64,000 nucleotides of DNA from Aeromicrobium phoceense (GCF_013868155.1 NZ_JACEOG010000002.1:1-64000), one strand, 5' to 3'. Counted from the first letter of the stretch, positions 10,783 to 19,558 are shown. Notes: a model not told the origin generated them from the sequence alone. Numbers and translations: made by a program.

Positions 10783-11634
10783 ATGCCCAGTTCGGAACTC
10801 GGACCCACCGGTCGCCCCCTCCCCGACCTCCCCGAACCCGGACCCCGCAGCACGCAGGCCCCTGCCGTCGTCCTGTCGATGTGCAACCAGAAGGGCGGCG
10901 TGGGCAAGACCACCACCACGATCAACCTCGGCGCCGCGCTGGCCGAGCTCGGCCGCCGCGTCCTGCTCGTCGACTTCGACCCGCAGGGCTCGATGACGGT
11001 CGGCCTGGGCTACAACGCCCACGAGATCGAGCAGAGCATCTACCACGTGCTGATGGACCGCGAGCTCTCGATGAAGGAGATCATCCTCGGCACCTCGGTC
11101 GAGAACCTCGACCTGGTCCCGGCGAACATCGACCTCTCGGCCGCCGAGATGCGTCTCGTCACCGAGGTGGGCCGCGAGCAGGTCCTGGCCCGCTCGCTGC
11201 GCGACGTGCGCCACGACTACGACGTCATCCTCATCGACTGCCAGCCCTCGCTGGGCCTGCTCACCGTGAACGCGCTGACCGCGTCCGACGGCGTGATCAT
11301 CCCGCTCGAGTGCGAGTACTTCGCCCTGCGTGGCGTGGCGCTGCTCAACGAGACGATCGAGAAGGTCCGCGACCGCACGAACTTCGACCTGCGCGTCATC
11401 GGTCTGCTCGGCACGATGTTCGACGGCCGCACGCTGCACGGCCGAGAGGTGCTGCAGACGCTCGTCGACGGCTGGGGCGACTCGGTCTTCCACACCGTCA
11501 TCCGGCGCACCGTGAAGTTCTCCGACTCCACCGTCGCGGGCGAGCCCATCACCGAGTACGCCTCCTCGTCGCCCGGCGCCGAGGCCTACCGCCAGTTGGC
11601 CAGGGAAGTGCTGCAGCGGTGTCCCGACGCGTGA
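10783..11634 (+). CDS. ParA/Soj-type ATPase without adjacent ParB
   Basis: A 283-residue deviant Walker ATPase. The motif CNQKGGVGKTTTTINLG carries the signature lysine; LLVDFDPQGSMTVGLG and ILIDCQPSLGLLTVNAL follow. The N-terminal 25 residues are Pro-rich and variable. No ParB follows. Instead a small ribbon-helix-helix-like protein overlaps the stop, and scpA-scpB come next, so this is the second ParA paralogue kept beside condensin genes in actinobacteria. It is probably involved in chromosome or nucleoid organisation. A GTG at 10762, overlapping the xerD stop, is an alternative start. Confidence 0.88.
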   Translation: MPSSELGPTGRPLPDLPEPGPRSTQAPAVVLSMCNQKGGVGKTTTTINLGAALAELGRRVLLVDFDPQGSMTVGLGYNAHEIEQSIYHVLMDRELSMKEIILGTSVENLDLVPANIDLSAAEMRLVTEVGREQVLARSLRDVRHDYDVILIDCQPSLGLLTVNALTASDGVIIPLECEYFALRGVALLNETIEKVRDRTNFDLRVIGLLGTMFDGRTLHGREVLQTLVDGWGDSVFHTVIRRTVKFSDSTVAGEPITEYASSSPGAEAYRQLAREVLQRCPDA

Positions 11635-11933
11635 ACTTGCCGGGTGCGGACGAGCTGTTCAGGTCGACCGCCCCCAGCAGCCCCCGAAACGACGACGCCC
11701 CCGCCGTGCCCGCGTCCGGCAGCGGCCGGGTCAAGCACGACGAGAAGATGACGGTCTACCTGACCAGCGACGAGCTGCTCGCGATCGAGAAGGCACGCCT
11801 CGAGCTGCGATCGGTCCTCGGTCGCAAGGTCGACCGCGGCCGCCTCGTCCGCGCGGCGATCGCCGGTGCGCTGGCCGACCTGGAGACCCGCGGGGCCGAC
11901 AGCGAGCTCGCCCGCCGGCTCGGCGAGGAATGA
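11631..11933 (+). CDS. Small ribbon-helix-helix-like partner of ParA
   Basis: A 100-residue protein starting with GTG in a GTGA overlap with parA and overlapping scpA by 4 bases. The first 35 residues are disordered and Pro/Ser-rich. The rest reads as beta strand then two helices (KMTVYLTSDELLAIEKARLE; DRGRLVRAAIAGALADLE), the pattern of RHH DNA-binding proteins. RHH proteins can replace ParB as centromere binders for ParA-type ATPases, so a DNA-adaptor role is likely (inference). The exact family is not certain. Confidence 0.72.
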   Translation: MNLPGADELFRSTAPSSPRNDDAPAVPASGSGRVKHDEKMTVYLTSDELLAIEKARLELRSVLGRKVDRGRLVRAAIAGALADLETRGADSELARRLGEE

Positions 11934-12826
11934 GCGCCGCGGTGTCCGTGACCGAACCGGCACCCGCGCAGGCGCCCGACGCCGGCTTCTCCGTCTCGCT
12001 GGGCAACTTCGAGGGCCCGTTCGACCTGCTGCTGCAGCTGATCTCCAAGCACCAGCTCGACATCACCGAGGTCGCCCTGTCGGTGGTCACCTCGGACTTC
12101 ATCGCCTACACCCGCGAGCTCGAGGACGACCTCGAGCAGACGACGCACTTCCTGCTGATCGCGGCCACGCTGCTCGACCTCAAGACCGCCCGGCTGCTGC
12201 CGCAGGCCGAGGTCGAGGACGAGGAGGACCTGGCCCTGCTCGAGGCGCGCGACCTGCTCTTCGCGCGGCTCATGCAGTACCGCGCCTTCAAGACGGTCGC
12301 GGCGATCCTGGCCGAGCGCTTCGAGAACTCGCAGCTGCGCCACCCCCGCGCCGCGACGCTCGAGCCGCGCTTCGCGACGCTGCTGCCCGAGGTGGAGATC
12401 CGCGCGACCGCGCAGGACCTGGCCGAGCTCGCCGCCGGCGCGCTCGCGCCGAAGCTCCCGCCGCTGGTCTCGCTGACCCACCTGCACGCACCCGCCGTGA
12501 GCGTGCGCGAGCAGGCCCATCTCGTGGTCGACCGGCTGCGCCGCGAGGGGAGTCTGACCTTCCGGGCGATCGTCGCCGACGCGCCCGACGGGCAGACGAA
12601 GGTGGCGCGGTTCCTGTCGCTGCTGGAGCTGTTCCGCGAGGGCATGCTGTCGTTCGAGCAGGCCGTGCCCCTGGGTGAGCTGACGGTGCGCTGGACCGGC
12701 ACCGACGACGGCGACATCGACGTGGGCGACGAGTTCGACGAGCCGACCCTGACCGACGAGGGCCTCGATGCGGCGCAGGACGCCCCGACGGCCGAACCCA
12801 CCGGAAGTGACGATGACCGAGACTGA
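11930..12826 (+). CDS. scpA: Segregation and condensation protein A
   Basis: A 298-residue kleisin subunit of the Smc-ScpAB condensin. The N-terminal motif LGNFEGPFDLLLQLISKHQL with DITEVALS is the hallmark that binds the Smc neck. A long helical middle follows, and a C-terminal winged helix (SLTFRAIVADAPDG to VRWTG) binds the Smc cap. A 20-residue variable N-terminus and an acidic tail frame the core. Translation is coupled to the preceding RHH gene by an ATGA overlap, and the 3' end overlaps scpB by 14 bases. Confidence 0.94.
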   Translation: MSAAVSVTEPAPAQAPDAGFSVSLGNFEGPFDLLLQLISKHQLDITEVALSVVTSDFIAYTRELEDDLEQTTHFLLIAATLLDLKTARLLPQAEVEDEEDLALLEARDLLFARLMQYRAFKTVAAILAERFENSQLRHPRAATLEPRFATLLPEVEIRATAQDLAELAAGALAPKLPPLVSLTHLHAPAVSVREQAHLVVDRLRREGSLTFRAIVADAPDGQTKVARFLSLLELFREGMLSFEQAVPLGELTVRWTGTDDGDIDVGDEFDEPTLTDEGLDAAQDAPTAEPTGSDDDRD

Positions 12827-13514
12827 CGACCAGCTGCCCGCCGAGCCCGACGCGGGGGAGTCCGCGGCCGACGAGCGGCCTCCGGTCGACCTGCGTCCCG
12901 CCCTCGAGGCGGTGCTGATGATCGCCGACGAGCCGTTGGACCACCTCGTGCTGGCCCAGGCAGTGGGGCACCCGCCGGCCGAGGTCGAGCAGGCGCTGCG
13001 CGACCTCGCGGACGAGTACACCGAGCAGGGTCGCGGCTTCGAGCTGCGCGAGCTCGCCGGTGGCTGGCGCTTCTACAGCCGCGAGGAGTACGCCGACGTC
13101 GTGTCCGCCTTCGTGCTGGAGGGCCAGCAGGCCAAGCTCAGCCAGGCGGCGCTGGAGACGCTCGCCGTGGTGGCGTACCGCCAGCCGGTCAGCCGCTCGC
13201 GCATCTCGGCCATCCGCGGCGTCAACGTGGACGGCGTGGTCCGCACGCTCGTCACCCGCGGGCTGATCGTCGAGCTCGGCAACGACGCCGAGTCGGGCGC
13301 GATCCTCTACGGGACGACCAACTACTTCCTCGAGCGCATGGGCCTGAGCGGGCTCGACGAGCTGCCGGAGCTGGCGCCGATGCTGCCCGACCTGGAGGAC
13401 CTCGACAGCGAGCTCGAGCGCGTCGCGCAGCAGACCGCCGATCGTGAGGCACCCGTGGACGAGGCGCAGCCCACCGGCGACGACACGCAGCCGACCGGGG
13501 ACGCCGATGTCTGA
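12813..13514 (+). CDS. scpB: Segregation and condensation protein B
   Basis: A 233-residue ScpB with two winged-helix domains. LRPALEAVLMIADEPLDHLVL begins the first, and LSQAALETLAVVAYRQPVSR with ISAIRGVNVDGVVRTLVTRG forms the conserved second domain. The acidic N-terminus and Thr/Gly/Asp tail are variable. The ATG at 12813 was chosen because GGAAG lies 5 bases upstream and it begins MTETDDQ; it overlaps scpA by 14 bases. It dimerises and binds ScpA to complete the condensin. Confidence 0.94.
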   Translation: MTETDDQLPAEPDAGESAADERPPVDLRPALEAVLMIADEPLDHLVLAQAVGHPPAEVEQALRDLADEYTEQGRGFELRELAGGWRFYSREEYADVVSAFVLEGQQAKLSQAALETLAVVAYRQPVSRSRISAIRGVNVDGVVRTLVTRGLIVELGNDAESGAILYGTTNYFLERMGLSGLDELPELAPMLPDLEDLDSELERVAQQTADREAPVDEAQPTGDDTQPTGDADV

Positions 13515-14235
13515 GGGGATCCGCCTGCAGAAGGTGCTGGCCTCGGCAGGCGTGGCCAGCCGGCGTCGCTGCGAGGAGCTGATGGCCACCGGCCGCGTCG
13601 AGGTGAACGGCGAGATCGTCACCCAGATGGGTGCCCGCGTCGACCCCGCGAACGACGTCATCCGCGTCGACGGCGCGCGCATCCCGCCGCCGTCCGACCA
13701 CGCGTACGTCCTGCTCAACAAGCCGCGCGGCGTCGTGAGCTCGATGGCCGACGAGCAGGGCCGGCCCGACCTCTCGGGGCTGCTCGCCGATCGTGAGGAC
13801 CGGCTCTTCCACGTGGGCCGGCTCGACACCGACACCTCGGGCCTGCTCATCCTCACGAACGACGGCGACCTCGCGCACCAGCTGGCGCACCCCTCGTTCG
13901 AGGTCACGAAGACCTACGTCGCGCTCGTGGAGGGCACGGTCGCCGCGGCGATCGGCCGCCAGCTGCTCGCGGGGGTGGAGCTCGACGACGGCGTCACCGC
14001 GGTCGACCGCTTCGTCGTGCGCGACCGCAGCCGCGGCCGCAGCCTCGTCGAGCTTGACCTGCACAGCGGCAAGAACCGCATCGTGCGCCGTCTCCTGGAC
14101 GCCGTCGGTCACCCCGTGATCGAGCTCACCCGGACCGCGTTCGGGCCGCTGCGGCTGGGCGACCTGCGCTCCGGGGCGATGCGGGACCTGTCGCGCGAGG
14201 AGCTCGGAGCGCTCTTCGATAGCGTGGGGGCATGA
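13507..14235 (+). CDS. 23S/16S rRNA pseudouridine synthase (RluB/RsuA family)
   Basis: A 242-residue pseudouridine synthase. The N-terminal S4 domain (IRLQKVLASAGVASRRRCEE) is followed by the catalytic domain with the motif VGRLDTDTSGLLILTNDG, in which D107 is the nucleophile. SGKNRIVRRLLDAVGHPV is the conserved C-terminal motif. Its place after scpB is conserved in Gram-positive bacteria, where the enzyme is called RluB and modifies 23S rRNA helix 80. The substrate choice between RluB and RsuA cannot be settled here. It overlaps both neighbours by a few bases. Confidence 0.9.
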   Translation: MSEGIRLQKVLASAGVASRRRCEELMATGRVEVNGEIVTQMGARVDPANDVIRVDGARIPPPSDHAYVLLNKPRGVVSSMADEQGRPDLSGLLADREDRLFHVGRLDTDTSGLLILTNDGDLAHQLAHPSFEVTKTYVALVEGTVAAAIGRQLLAGVELDDGVTAVDRFVVRDRSRGRSLVELDLHSGKNRIVRRLLDAVGHPVIELTRTAFGPLRLGDLRSGAMRDLSREELGALFDSVGA

Positions 14236-15296
14236 CCGCCGCCCTGCCCGATGCTGTCGTGCCCGGGCCGGTCCTGGTCATCGGCTGCGGCCTCATCGGC
14301 ACCTCGGTGGCGCTCGGACTGCGCGATCTGGGCGTGCAGGTACATCTGCGGGACGCCCGTCCGTCGAACGTCGAGCTGGCCGCCTCCCTGGGCGCCGGGA
14401 CGGCCGATCCGGTCGAGGTGCCGGCGCTGGTCGTCGTCGCCGTGCCGCCCGCCGCGGTCGTCGAGACCGCCCGGGCCGCGCTCGCCGAGTTTCCCTCCGC
14501 CGTTGTCACCGATGTGGCCAGCGTCAAGGGATCGGTCTGCGAGGCGCTCACCGACCCGCGCTTCGTCGGCGGTCACCCGATGGCCGGCAAGGAGCGCTCT
14601 GGCCCGATGGCCGCCTCGGCGCTGCTGTTCGAGGGCCGGGCCTGGGCCGTCGTGCCCGCCGACGGCACCGACCTCGGCGCGATCGCCCTGGTCGAGCAGG
14701 TGGCCACGGCCCTCGGCTCGGTCGTCCGCCGCATGGACGCCGCGTCCCACGACCGGGCCGTCGCGCTCGTCTCGCACGTGCCCCACCTGGTCTCGGCCCT
14801 GACCGCCGGACTGCTCACGCAGGCGGACGGCGACGACCTGGCGCTGGCCGGACAGGGCCTGCGCGACGTCATCCGGATCGCCGGCAGCGACCGGGGCCTG
14901 TGGGTCGACATCATCGGCAGCAACGCGGGCCAGGTCGGGGCCATCCTCGACGACCTCGCGGTCCGGCTCGACGACCTGCGGTCCGCGGTCCACCGTGCCG
15001 ACGGCTCCGTGGCCGAGCACCTCGACCGCGGTCGCGCCGGCGTCGCCCGGGTTCCCGGCAAGCACGGCGAGCAGCCGGCCGCGCTCGCCAGCGTCTTCGT
15101 CTCCATCGACGACACTCCAGGCGAGCTGTCGCGGCTCTTCGCCGCGATCGGCGACGCGGGGGTCAACATCGAGGACATGCGCATCGACCACGAGCTCGGG
15201 CGCCTCGTCGGCGTCGTCGAGGTCGTGGTGCAGGCCGGCGTCGCCGAGCACCTGCACACCGCCCTGACCGAACGCGGCTGGGCCGCCTTCCGCTGA
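14232..15296 (+). CDS. tyrA: Prephenate/arogenate dehydrogenase with ACT domain
   Basis: A 354-residue NAD(P)-dependent dehydrogenase of tyrosine biosynthesis. The Rossmann motif VLVIGCGLIGTSVALGL opens the protein. GGHPMAGKERSGP is the TyrA substrate motif and SHVPHLVSALTAGLL contributes the helical dimer domain. The C-terminal 75 residues form an ACT domain (FVSIDDTPGELSRLFAAIGD), the probable site of tyrosine feedback. Overlap with the pseudouridine synthase and a 9-base gap to cmk put it in the same operon, an order common in actinobacteria. Confidence 0.93.
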   Translation: MTAALPDAVVPGPVLVIGCGLIGTSVALGLRDLGVQVHLRDARPSNVELAASLGAGTADPVEVPALVVVAVPPAAVVETARAALAEFPSAVVTDVASVKGSVCEALTDPRFVGGHPMAGKERSGPMAASALLFEGRAWAVVPADGTDLGAIALVEQVATALGSVVRRMDAASHDRAVALVSHVPHLVSALTAGLLTQADGDDLALAGQGLRDVIRIAGSDRGLWVDIIGSNAGQVGAILDDLAVRLDDLRSAVHRADGSVAEHLDRGRAGVARVPGKHGEQPAALASVFVSIDDTPGELSRLFAAIGDAGVNIEDMRIDHELGRLVGVVEVVVQAGVAEHLHTALTERGWAAFR

Positions 15297-15304
15297 GGAG
15301 ATCC

Positions 15305-15958
15305 ATGACCGACGTCATCGCCATCGACGGGCCCTCGGGCTCGGGCAAGTCCAGCACCTCGCGGGGAGTGGCCTCGCGGCTGGGCTACGCCTACCTGGAC
15401 ACGGGTGCGATGTACCGCGCGATGACGTGGGCGCTGCTCCAGCGGGGCGTCGACGTGCACGATTCCGCGGCCGTGGCGGCCGCGTCGAGCGAGGTCGTGC
15501 TGACCTCCGGCACCGATCCCGAAAAGCCCACGATCGCCGCCGACGGGGTCGACGTCTCCGATCCGATCCGCGGCGACGCCGTCACCGCCGCGGTCAGCCC
15601 GGTCGCCACGGTCCCGGAGGTGCGGAGCCAGCTCGTCGCGCTGCAGCGCGCCGCCATCGCGCAGTCCACGGGCGGCATCGTGGTCGAGGGCCGCGACATC
15701 GGCACGGTCGTCGCGCCCGACGCCTCGCTGAAGATCTACCTCGTCGCCGACCCCGTGGCGCGCGCCCGCCGCCGCGCCCTGGAGCTGGGCGTGGAGGACG
15801 CCGAGGCGATGCGCGAGGCCCTCGCCCGGCGCGACGCGATCGACTCCAACCGCGCCGCCTCGCCACTGGCCCAGGCCGACGACGCCGTGGTCGTCGACGG
15901 CACCGACCTGAGCCTCGACGAGGTCATCGAGCGCATCGTGGCGCTCGCCCGCCCCTGA
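15305..15958 (+). CDS. cmk: Cytidylate kinase
   Basis: A 217-residue (d)CMP kinase. The P-loop [15 protein letters not shown] is at the N-terminus, [11 protein letters not shown] is the CMP-binding motif, and [20 protein letters not shown] and [13 protein letters not shown] complete the family pattern. GGAG lies four bases before the ATG. In most actinobacteria the GTPase gene der follows cmk; here the operon simply ends and the rpsP promoter region begins. Confidence 0.95.
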   Translation: MTDVIAIDGPSGSGKSSTSRGVASRLGYAYLDTGAMYRAMTWALLQRGVDVHDSAAVAAASSEVVLTSGTDPEKPTIAADGVDVSDPIRGDAVTAAVSPVATVPEVRSQLVALQRAAIAQSTGGIVVEGRDIGTVVAPDASLKIYLVADPVARARRRALELGVEDAEAMREALARRDAIDSNRAASPLAQADDAVVVDGTDLSLDEVIERIVALARP

Positions 15959-15983
15959 GGTTCGTCCCGGGACGCGAGGCGGA

Positions 15984-16013
15984 TTGGAACGCGGCTGCCG
16001 GTTCTGGCAGAAT
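15984..16013 (+). promoter_or_regulatory. Promoter of the rpsP operon
   Basis: The -35 TTGGAA (15984-15989) and -10 CAGAAT (16008-16013) are separated by 18 bp in the 184 bp gap after cmk. A leader of about 120 bases would follow, with a Shine-Dalgarno-like AAGGAG near 16126 and a GTG start at 16143. The leader contains a short possible hairpin (GCCCGG at 16057-16062 with CCGGGC at 16077-16082). Confidence 0.6.
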
Positions 16014-16142
16014 GGGCGCTTGCGTCCGGAATCGGTGCGGCCCTCTCTCCCGCCGAGCCCGGCCCCTCGACCAAGACCGGGCATGCCCCACACGCCGGGT
16101 CCGCGTCACCACAGTTCGACACCTCAAGGAGACACCACACTC

Positions 16143-16607
16143 GTGGCAGTCAAGATTCGCCTCAAGCGGATGGGCAAGATCCGCACGCCGTTCTACCGCA
16201 TCGTCGTTGCCGACAGCCGCACCAAGCGTGACGGCCGCGTCATCGAGGAGATCGGCACGTACAACCCCAAGACCGATCCGTCGACCATCAACGTCGACTC
16301 CGATCGCGCCCAGTACTGGCTCGGCGTCGGCGCGCAGCCGACCGAGGCCGTCGCGGCGATCCTCAAGCTCACCGGTGACATCGGTGGCGAGTCGACCCTC
16401 AAGCAGCCCGAGCCCAAGGCCGACAAGGCCGAGCTCTTCAACGCCGCGCTGAAGGACCTGCACGCCGAGCCCAAGAAGTCGGCCACCACCAAGGCCAAGA
16501 AGTCCGAGGAGCCCAAGGCCGAGGAGACCCCGGCCGAGGAGCCCAAGGCTGAGGAGCCCAAGGCCGAGGAGTCCCCGGCCGAGGACACGAAGGCCGACGA
16601 GGCCTGA
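16143..16607 (+). CDS. rpsP: 30S ribosomal protein bS16 with acidic tail
   Basis: A 154-residue protein whose first 85 residues are bS16: [20 protein letters not shown] and [20 protein letters not shown] are diagnostic. The last 55 residues form a low-complexity Lys/Glu/Ala/Pro tail with repeated PKAEE units, an extension common in actinobacteria and absent in E. coli. The start is a GTG; AAGGAG lies 11-12 bases upstream, a wide spacing. It heads the operon with khpA, rimM and trmD, a conserved ribosome-maturation cluster. Confidence 0.95.
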   Translation: MAVKIRLKRMGKIRTPFYRIVVADSRTKRDGRVIEEIGTYNPKTDPSTINVDSDRAQYWLGVGAQPTEAVAAILKLTGDIGGESTLKQPEPKADKAELFNAALKDLHAEPKKSATTKAKKSEEPKAEETPAEEPKAEEPKAEESPAEDTKADEA

Positions 16608-16609
16608 TC

Positions 16610-16861
16610 ATGGCCGCTCCCATGCAGGAGGTCGTCGAGCACCTCGTCGCCGGCATCGTCGACAACCCCGACGAGGTATCGGTCCGCGCCAAGCAGACCC
16701 GGCGCGGCGAGCTGTTCGAGGTTCGGGTCAACCCGACCGACCTCGGCAAGGTCATCGGTCGCCAGGGCCGCACGGCCACGGCGATCCGCACCGTCGCATC
16801 GGCCATCGCCGGTGCCGACGGCGCGCGGATCGACTTCGTGGACGTCGACCGGCGTCGCTGA
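16610..16861 (+). CDS. khpA: KH-domain RNA-binding protein KhpA
   Basis: An 83-residue protein consisting of a single KH domain. The RNA-binding GxxG loop is in LGKVIGRQGRTATAIRTVAS. KhpA proteins act as global RNA chaperones, often with KhpB, and have been linked to cell-size control in other Gram-positive bacteria. It starts two bases after the rpsP stop and rimM follows 7 bases downstream, the standard rpsP-khpA-rimM-trmD order. Confidence 0.93.
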   Translation: MAAPMQEVVEHLVAGIVDNPDEVSVRAKQTRRGELFEVRVNPTDLGKVIGRQGRTATAIRTVASAIAGADGARIDFVDVDRRR

Positions 16862-16868
16862 GCCGACC

Positions 16869-17384
16869 ATGCGCGTCGTCGTCGGCCGGATCGGCCGTGC
16901 CCACGGCATCCGCGGCGACCTCTCCGTCGATCCCAGGACCGACGAGCCCGAACGGCGTTTCGCCGTGGGCTCGTCGGTCCTGTGTCGTGACGGGGAGCTG
17001 ACCATCACCTCCAGCCGTCCCCACTCGGGCAAGTGGCTGGTCCACTTCGCGGAGGTTCCCGACCGCACCGCGGCCGAGCGGTTCCACGGCGCGGTCCTCG
17101 CGGTCGAGGTCGATCCCGACGAGGTCCCCGAGGACGACGACGCCTTCTACGACCACCAGCTCGTCGGGCTGACCGTCACGGTCGGCGGCACGTCGCGCGG
17201 TCGCGTCCTCGACGTGATGCACCTGCCCGCCCACGACTCCCTGCTGGTCGAGGTCGACGGGCGACGCGTCCAGGTGCCGTTCGTCGAGGCGCTCGTGCCC
17301 GAGGTCGACCTCGAGGCCGGCACCGTCACGATCGAGGACCGCCCGGGGCTGCTGAACCCCGAGGAAGCGGACGAGGTGCGCTAG
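16869..17384 (+). CDS. rimM: Ribosome maturation factor RimM
   Basis: A 171-residue 16S rRNA processing factor that helps mature the 30S head and binds uS19. The N-terminal half begins [20 protein letters not shown], the family signature. The C-terminal PRC-barrel domain contains [12 protein letters not shown] and [12 protein letters not shown]. The ATG at 16869 follows a short gap after khpA. The stop shares its last base with the GTG of trmD. Confidence 0.94.
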   Translation: MRVVVGRIGRAHGIRGDLSVDPRTDEPERRFAVGSSVLCRDGELTITSSRPHSGKWLVHFAEVPDRTAAERFHGAVLAVEVDPDEVPEDDDAFYDHQLVGLTVTVGGTSRGRVLDVMHLPAHDSLLVEVDGRRVQVPFVEALVPEVDLEAGTVTIEDRPGLLNPEEADEVR

Positions 17385-18073
17385 TGCGCATCGACGCCCT
17401 CTCGATCTTCCCCGACTACTTCGCTCCGCTGGAGCTGTCCCTGCCGGGCAAGGCGCGCCGCGCCGGCCTGGTCGACTTCCACGCGCACGACCTGCGCGAC
17501 TGGGCCCACGACCGTCACCGCACGGTCGACGACACGCCCTACGGCGGTGGCGCCGGCATGGTGATGAAGCCCGAGCCGTGGGGCGAGGCCCTGGACACCG
17601 TCTGCACCGACGCGGCGGTCGTCATCGTCCCGAGCCCTTCGGGGGCTCCGTTCACGCACGCCGAGGCGGTGCGGCTGTCCGGCGCCGAGCAGCTCGTGTT
17701 CGCGTGCGGGCGCTACGAGGGCATCGACCAGCGCGTGCTCGACCACGCCGCCACCCGCTGGCAGGTCCGCGAGATCTCCCTGGGCGACTTCGTCGTCAAC
17801 GGGGGAGAGGTCGCTGCCCTGGCGATCATCGAGGCGGTCGTGCGGCTGCTGCCCGGCTTCATGGGCAACCCCGAGAGCCTCGCGGAGGAGTCGCACGCCG
17901 ACGGCCTCCTGGAGTACCCCGTCTACACCAAGCCCGCCTCGTGGCGCGGGCTCGACGTCCCGCCGATCCTCCTGTCGGGCGATCACGGGCGGATCGCGGA
18001 CTGGCGGCGGGAGCAGTCCCGCCTGCGCACGCAGCAGCGTCGTCCCGATTTAACACGCGACCTCAGTGAGTAA
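17384..18073 (+). CDS. trmD: tRNA (guanine-N1)-methyltransferase
   Basis: A 229-residue SPOUT enzyme making m1G37 in tRNAs. Recognisable parts are [15 protein letters not shown] at the start, [16 protein letters not shown], the trefoil-knot SAM site [11 protein letters not shown] and [18 protein letters not shown]. The C-terminal domain contains [16 protein letters not shown]. The GTG start overlaps the rimM stop by one base. Its stop codon lies inside the predicted GlnR operator of the following amt gene. Confidence 0.95.
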   Translation: MRIDALSIFPDYFAPLELSLPGKARRAGLVDFHAHDLRDWAHDRHRTVDDTPYGGGAGMVMKPEPWGEALDTVCTDAAVVIVPSPSGAPFTHAEAVRLSGAEQLVFACGRYEGIDQRVLDHAATRWQVREISLGDFVVNGGEVAALAIIEAVVRLLPGFMGNPESLAEESHADGLLEYPVYTKPASWRGLDVPPILLSGDHGRIADWRREQSRLRTQQRRPDLTRDLSE

Positions 18074-18107
18074 CACGTTCGTAACGGCTCCGGCGGCCCT
18101 CCGTAAT
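18070..18107 (+). promoter_or_regulatory. GlnR-type nitrogen operator upstream of amt
   Basis: GTAAC (18070-18074), six bases, GTAAC (18081-18085) gives the AC-n9-AC pattern of actinobacterial GlnR boxes. A further GTAAT half-site at 18103-18107 lies exactly 22 bp on, in register with the 11 bp repeat. It overlaps the trmD stop and ends 84 bp before the amt ATG. Confidence 0.65.
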
Positions 18108-18191
18108 CGGCCTTGAGCAGGATCGTTGCAGCGCCGCGGCAAGGGAGCTCGGGCGCAGCACACGTGAACTACCTACTGCGAAGAGGTTGAT

Positions 18192-19418
18192 ATGGAACCC
18201 GGGACGATCTGGCTGCTCATCTGCGCGGCCCTAGTGCTTTTCATGACGCCCGGTCTGGCGTTCTTCTACGGCGGACTCGTCAAGGCCCAGAGCGTCATCT
18301 CGATGATGATGCTCAGCTTCGGTGCGATGGGCCTGGTCTTCGTGCTGTGGATCCTCTACGGCTACAACATGGGCTCGGCCGGCTCGTCCGACCTCATCGA
18401 CGGCTGGCTCGCCAACCCCTTCTCCGACTTCGCCCTGCAGGACCTGGCCACCGGTGACGGCGCCGCCGGTCTCGCCGGCGTGGCGTTCGGCTCCACGTTC
18501 GCCGTGATCACGACCGCGCTGATCTCGGGCGCCGTCGCGGACCGTGCGCGCTTCTTCCCCTGGATGCTCTTCTCCGGCCTGTGGGCCACGATCGTCTACT
18601 TCCCGTCGCAGGGTTGGGTCTGGGGCTTCGACGACGAAGGTCTGACGGGCTGGATCGGCACGCTCACCATCGGTGACGCCGTCCCGATCGACTGGGCCGG
18701 TGGCACGGTCGTCCACATCAGCGCCGGCGCCGCGGCGTTCGCCCTGGCCCTCGTGCTCGGCAAGCGCACGGTCGGCTTCAGCAAGGAGGCCGCCGAGCCG
18801 CACAACGTCCCGCTGGTCCTCATCGGTGCCGCCATCCTGTGGTTCGGCTGGTTCGGCTTCAACACCGGCGCGGCGACCGAGAGCGGCCTGGGTGCGCTCA
18901 TCTTCCTGAACACGATCGCCGCTCCGGCGGCCGGCGTCCTGGGCTACATCGTCGTCGAGCACTTCAAGGACGGGAAGCCGACCGCGGTCGGCGCCGCCTC
19001 GGGCATCGTCGCCGGTCTCGTCGCGATCACTCCCTCGGCCGCCAACCTGACGCCGTTCTGGGCGATCGTCCTGGGCCTCCTGGCCGGTGCGGTCTGCTGC
19101 TTCGCGATCGACCTCAAGTACAAGCTCGGCTACGACGACTCGCTCGACGTGGTCGGCCTGCACCTGGTCGCCGGCTTCATCGGCTGCCTGTACCTGGGCT
19201 TCTTCGCCACGGACACGGGCCTGTTCACCGGTGGCAACATCGACCAGCTGATCGCCCAGATCATCCCGTCGGTGTTCGTCGCGGCCTACTCCTTCGCCGT
19301 CGCCTTCGGCCTCGGCAAGGCGATCGACGCCACGGTCGGCTTCCGCGTGACCGAGGACGAGGAGGTCGCCGGCCTGGACAACGTCCTGCACGGCGGCGCC
19401 GCGTACAAGTTCGACTGA
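18192..19418 (+). CDS. amt: Ammonium transporter
   Basis: A 408-residue polytopic Amt/Rh channel with about eleven membrane segments. FMTPGLAFFYGGLV near the N-terminus and GFNTGAATESG are family signatures. The twin pore histidines are H175 in VVHISAGAAAF and H324 in GLHLVAGFIG. AAGAG lies about seven bases before the ATG. It imports ammonium under nitrogen limitation, which fits the GlnR-type operator upstream. Usually amt is followed by glnK and glnD; neither is present, and the gene instead splits the trmD-rplS pair. A strong hairpin follows. Confidence 0.95.
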   Translation: MEPGTIWLLICAALVLFMTPGLAFFYGGLVKAQSVISMMMLSFGAMGLVFVLWILYGYNMGSAGSSDLIDGWLANPFSDFALQDLATGDGAAGLAGVAFGSTFAVITTALISGAVADRARFFPWMLFSGLWATIVYFPSQGWVWGFDDEGLTGWIGTLTIGDAVPIDWAGGTVVHISAGAAAFALALVLGKRTVGFSKEAAEPHNVPLVLIGAAILWFGWFGFNTGAATESGLGALIFLNTIAAPAAGVLGYIVVEHFKDGKPTAVGAASGIVAGLVAITPSAANLTPFWAIVLGLLAGAVCCFAIDLKYKLGYDDSLDVVGLHLVAGFIGCLYLGFFATDTGLFTGGNIDQLIAQIIPSVFVAAYSFAVAFGLGKAIDATVGFRVTEDEEVAGLDNVLHGGAAYKFD

Positions 19419-19455
19419 CCGAGGGCCGAGGGCGCTCGCGCCCGACCGCTCGAGG

Positions 19456-19497
19456 TGGTTGAGGTGCGAGGCGCTCTGCGCCGAAGCCTCGAAGCCC
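19456..19497. repeat. Degenerate actinobacterial intergenic palindrome
   Basis: The sequence reads TGGTTGAGGTGCGAG, then GGCGC-TCT-GCGCC, then GAAGCCTCGAAG, an imperfect palindrome with a perfect 5 bp core at 19470-19482. It resembles short dispersed REP-like elements of Nocardioidaceae. Only one copy of this type is seen in the window. Confidence 0.4.
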
Positions 19498-19517
19498 GGC
19501 CGCCGAACAGCAGCCTT

Positions 19518-19558
19518 ACAGCGCCCCGTCCCCGATTTCTCCGGGGGCGGGGCGCTGT
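19518..19558 (+). terminator. Strong hairpin after amt
   Basis: A 17 bp stem (19518-19534 with 19542-19558) closes a 7-base loop and has only one G-U wobble. No U-tract follows, as is common for terminators in GC-rich actinobacteria. It separates amt from rplS; the 263 bp gap otherwise holds the palindrome above and the rplS leader. Confidence 0.75.
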
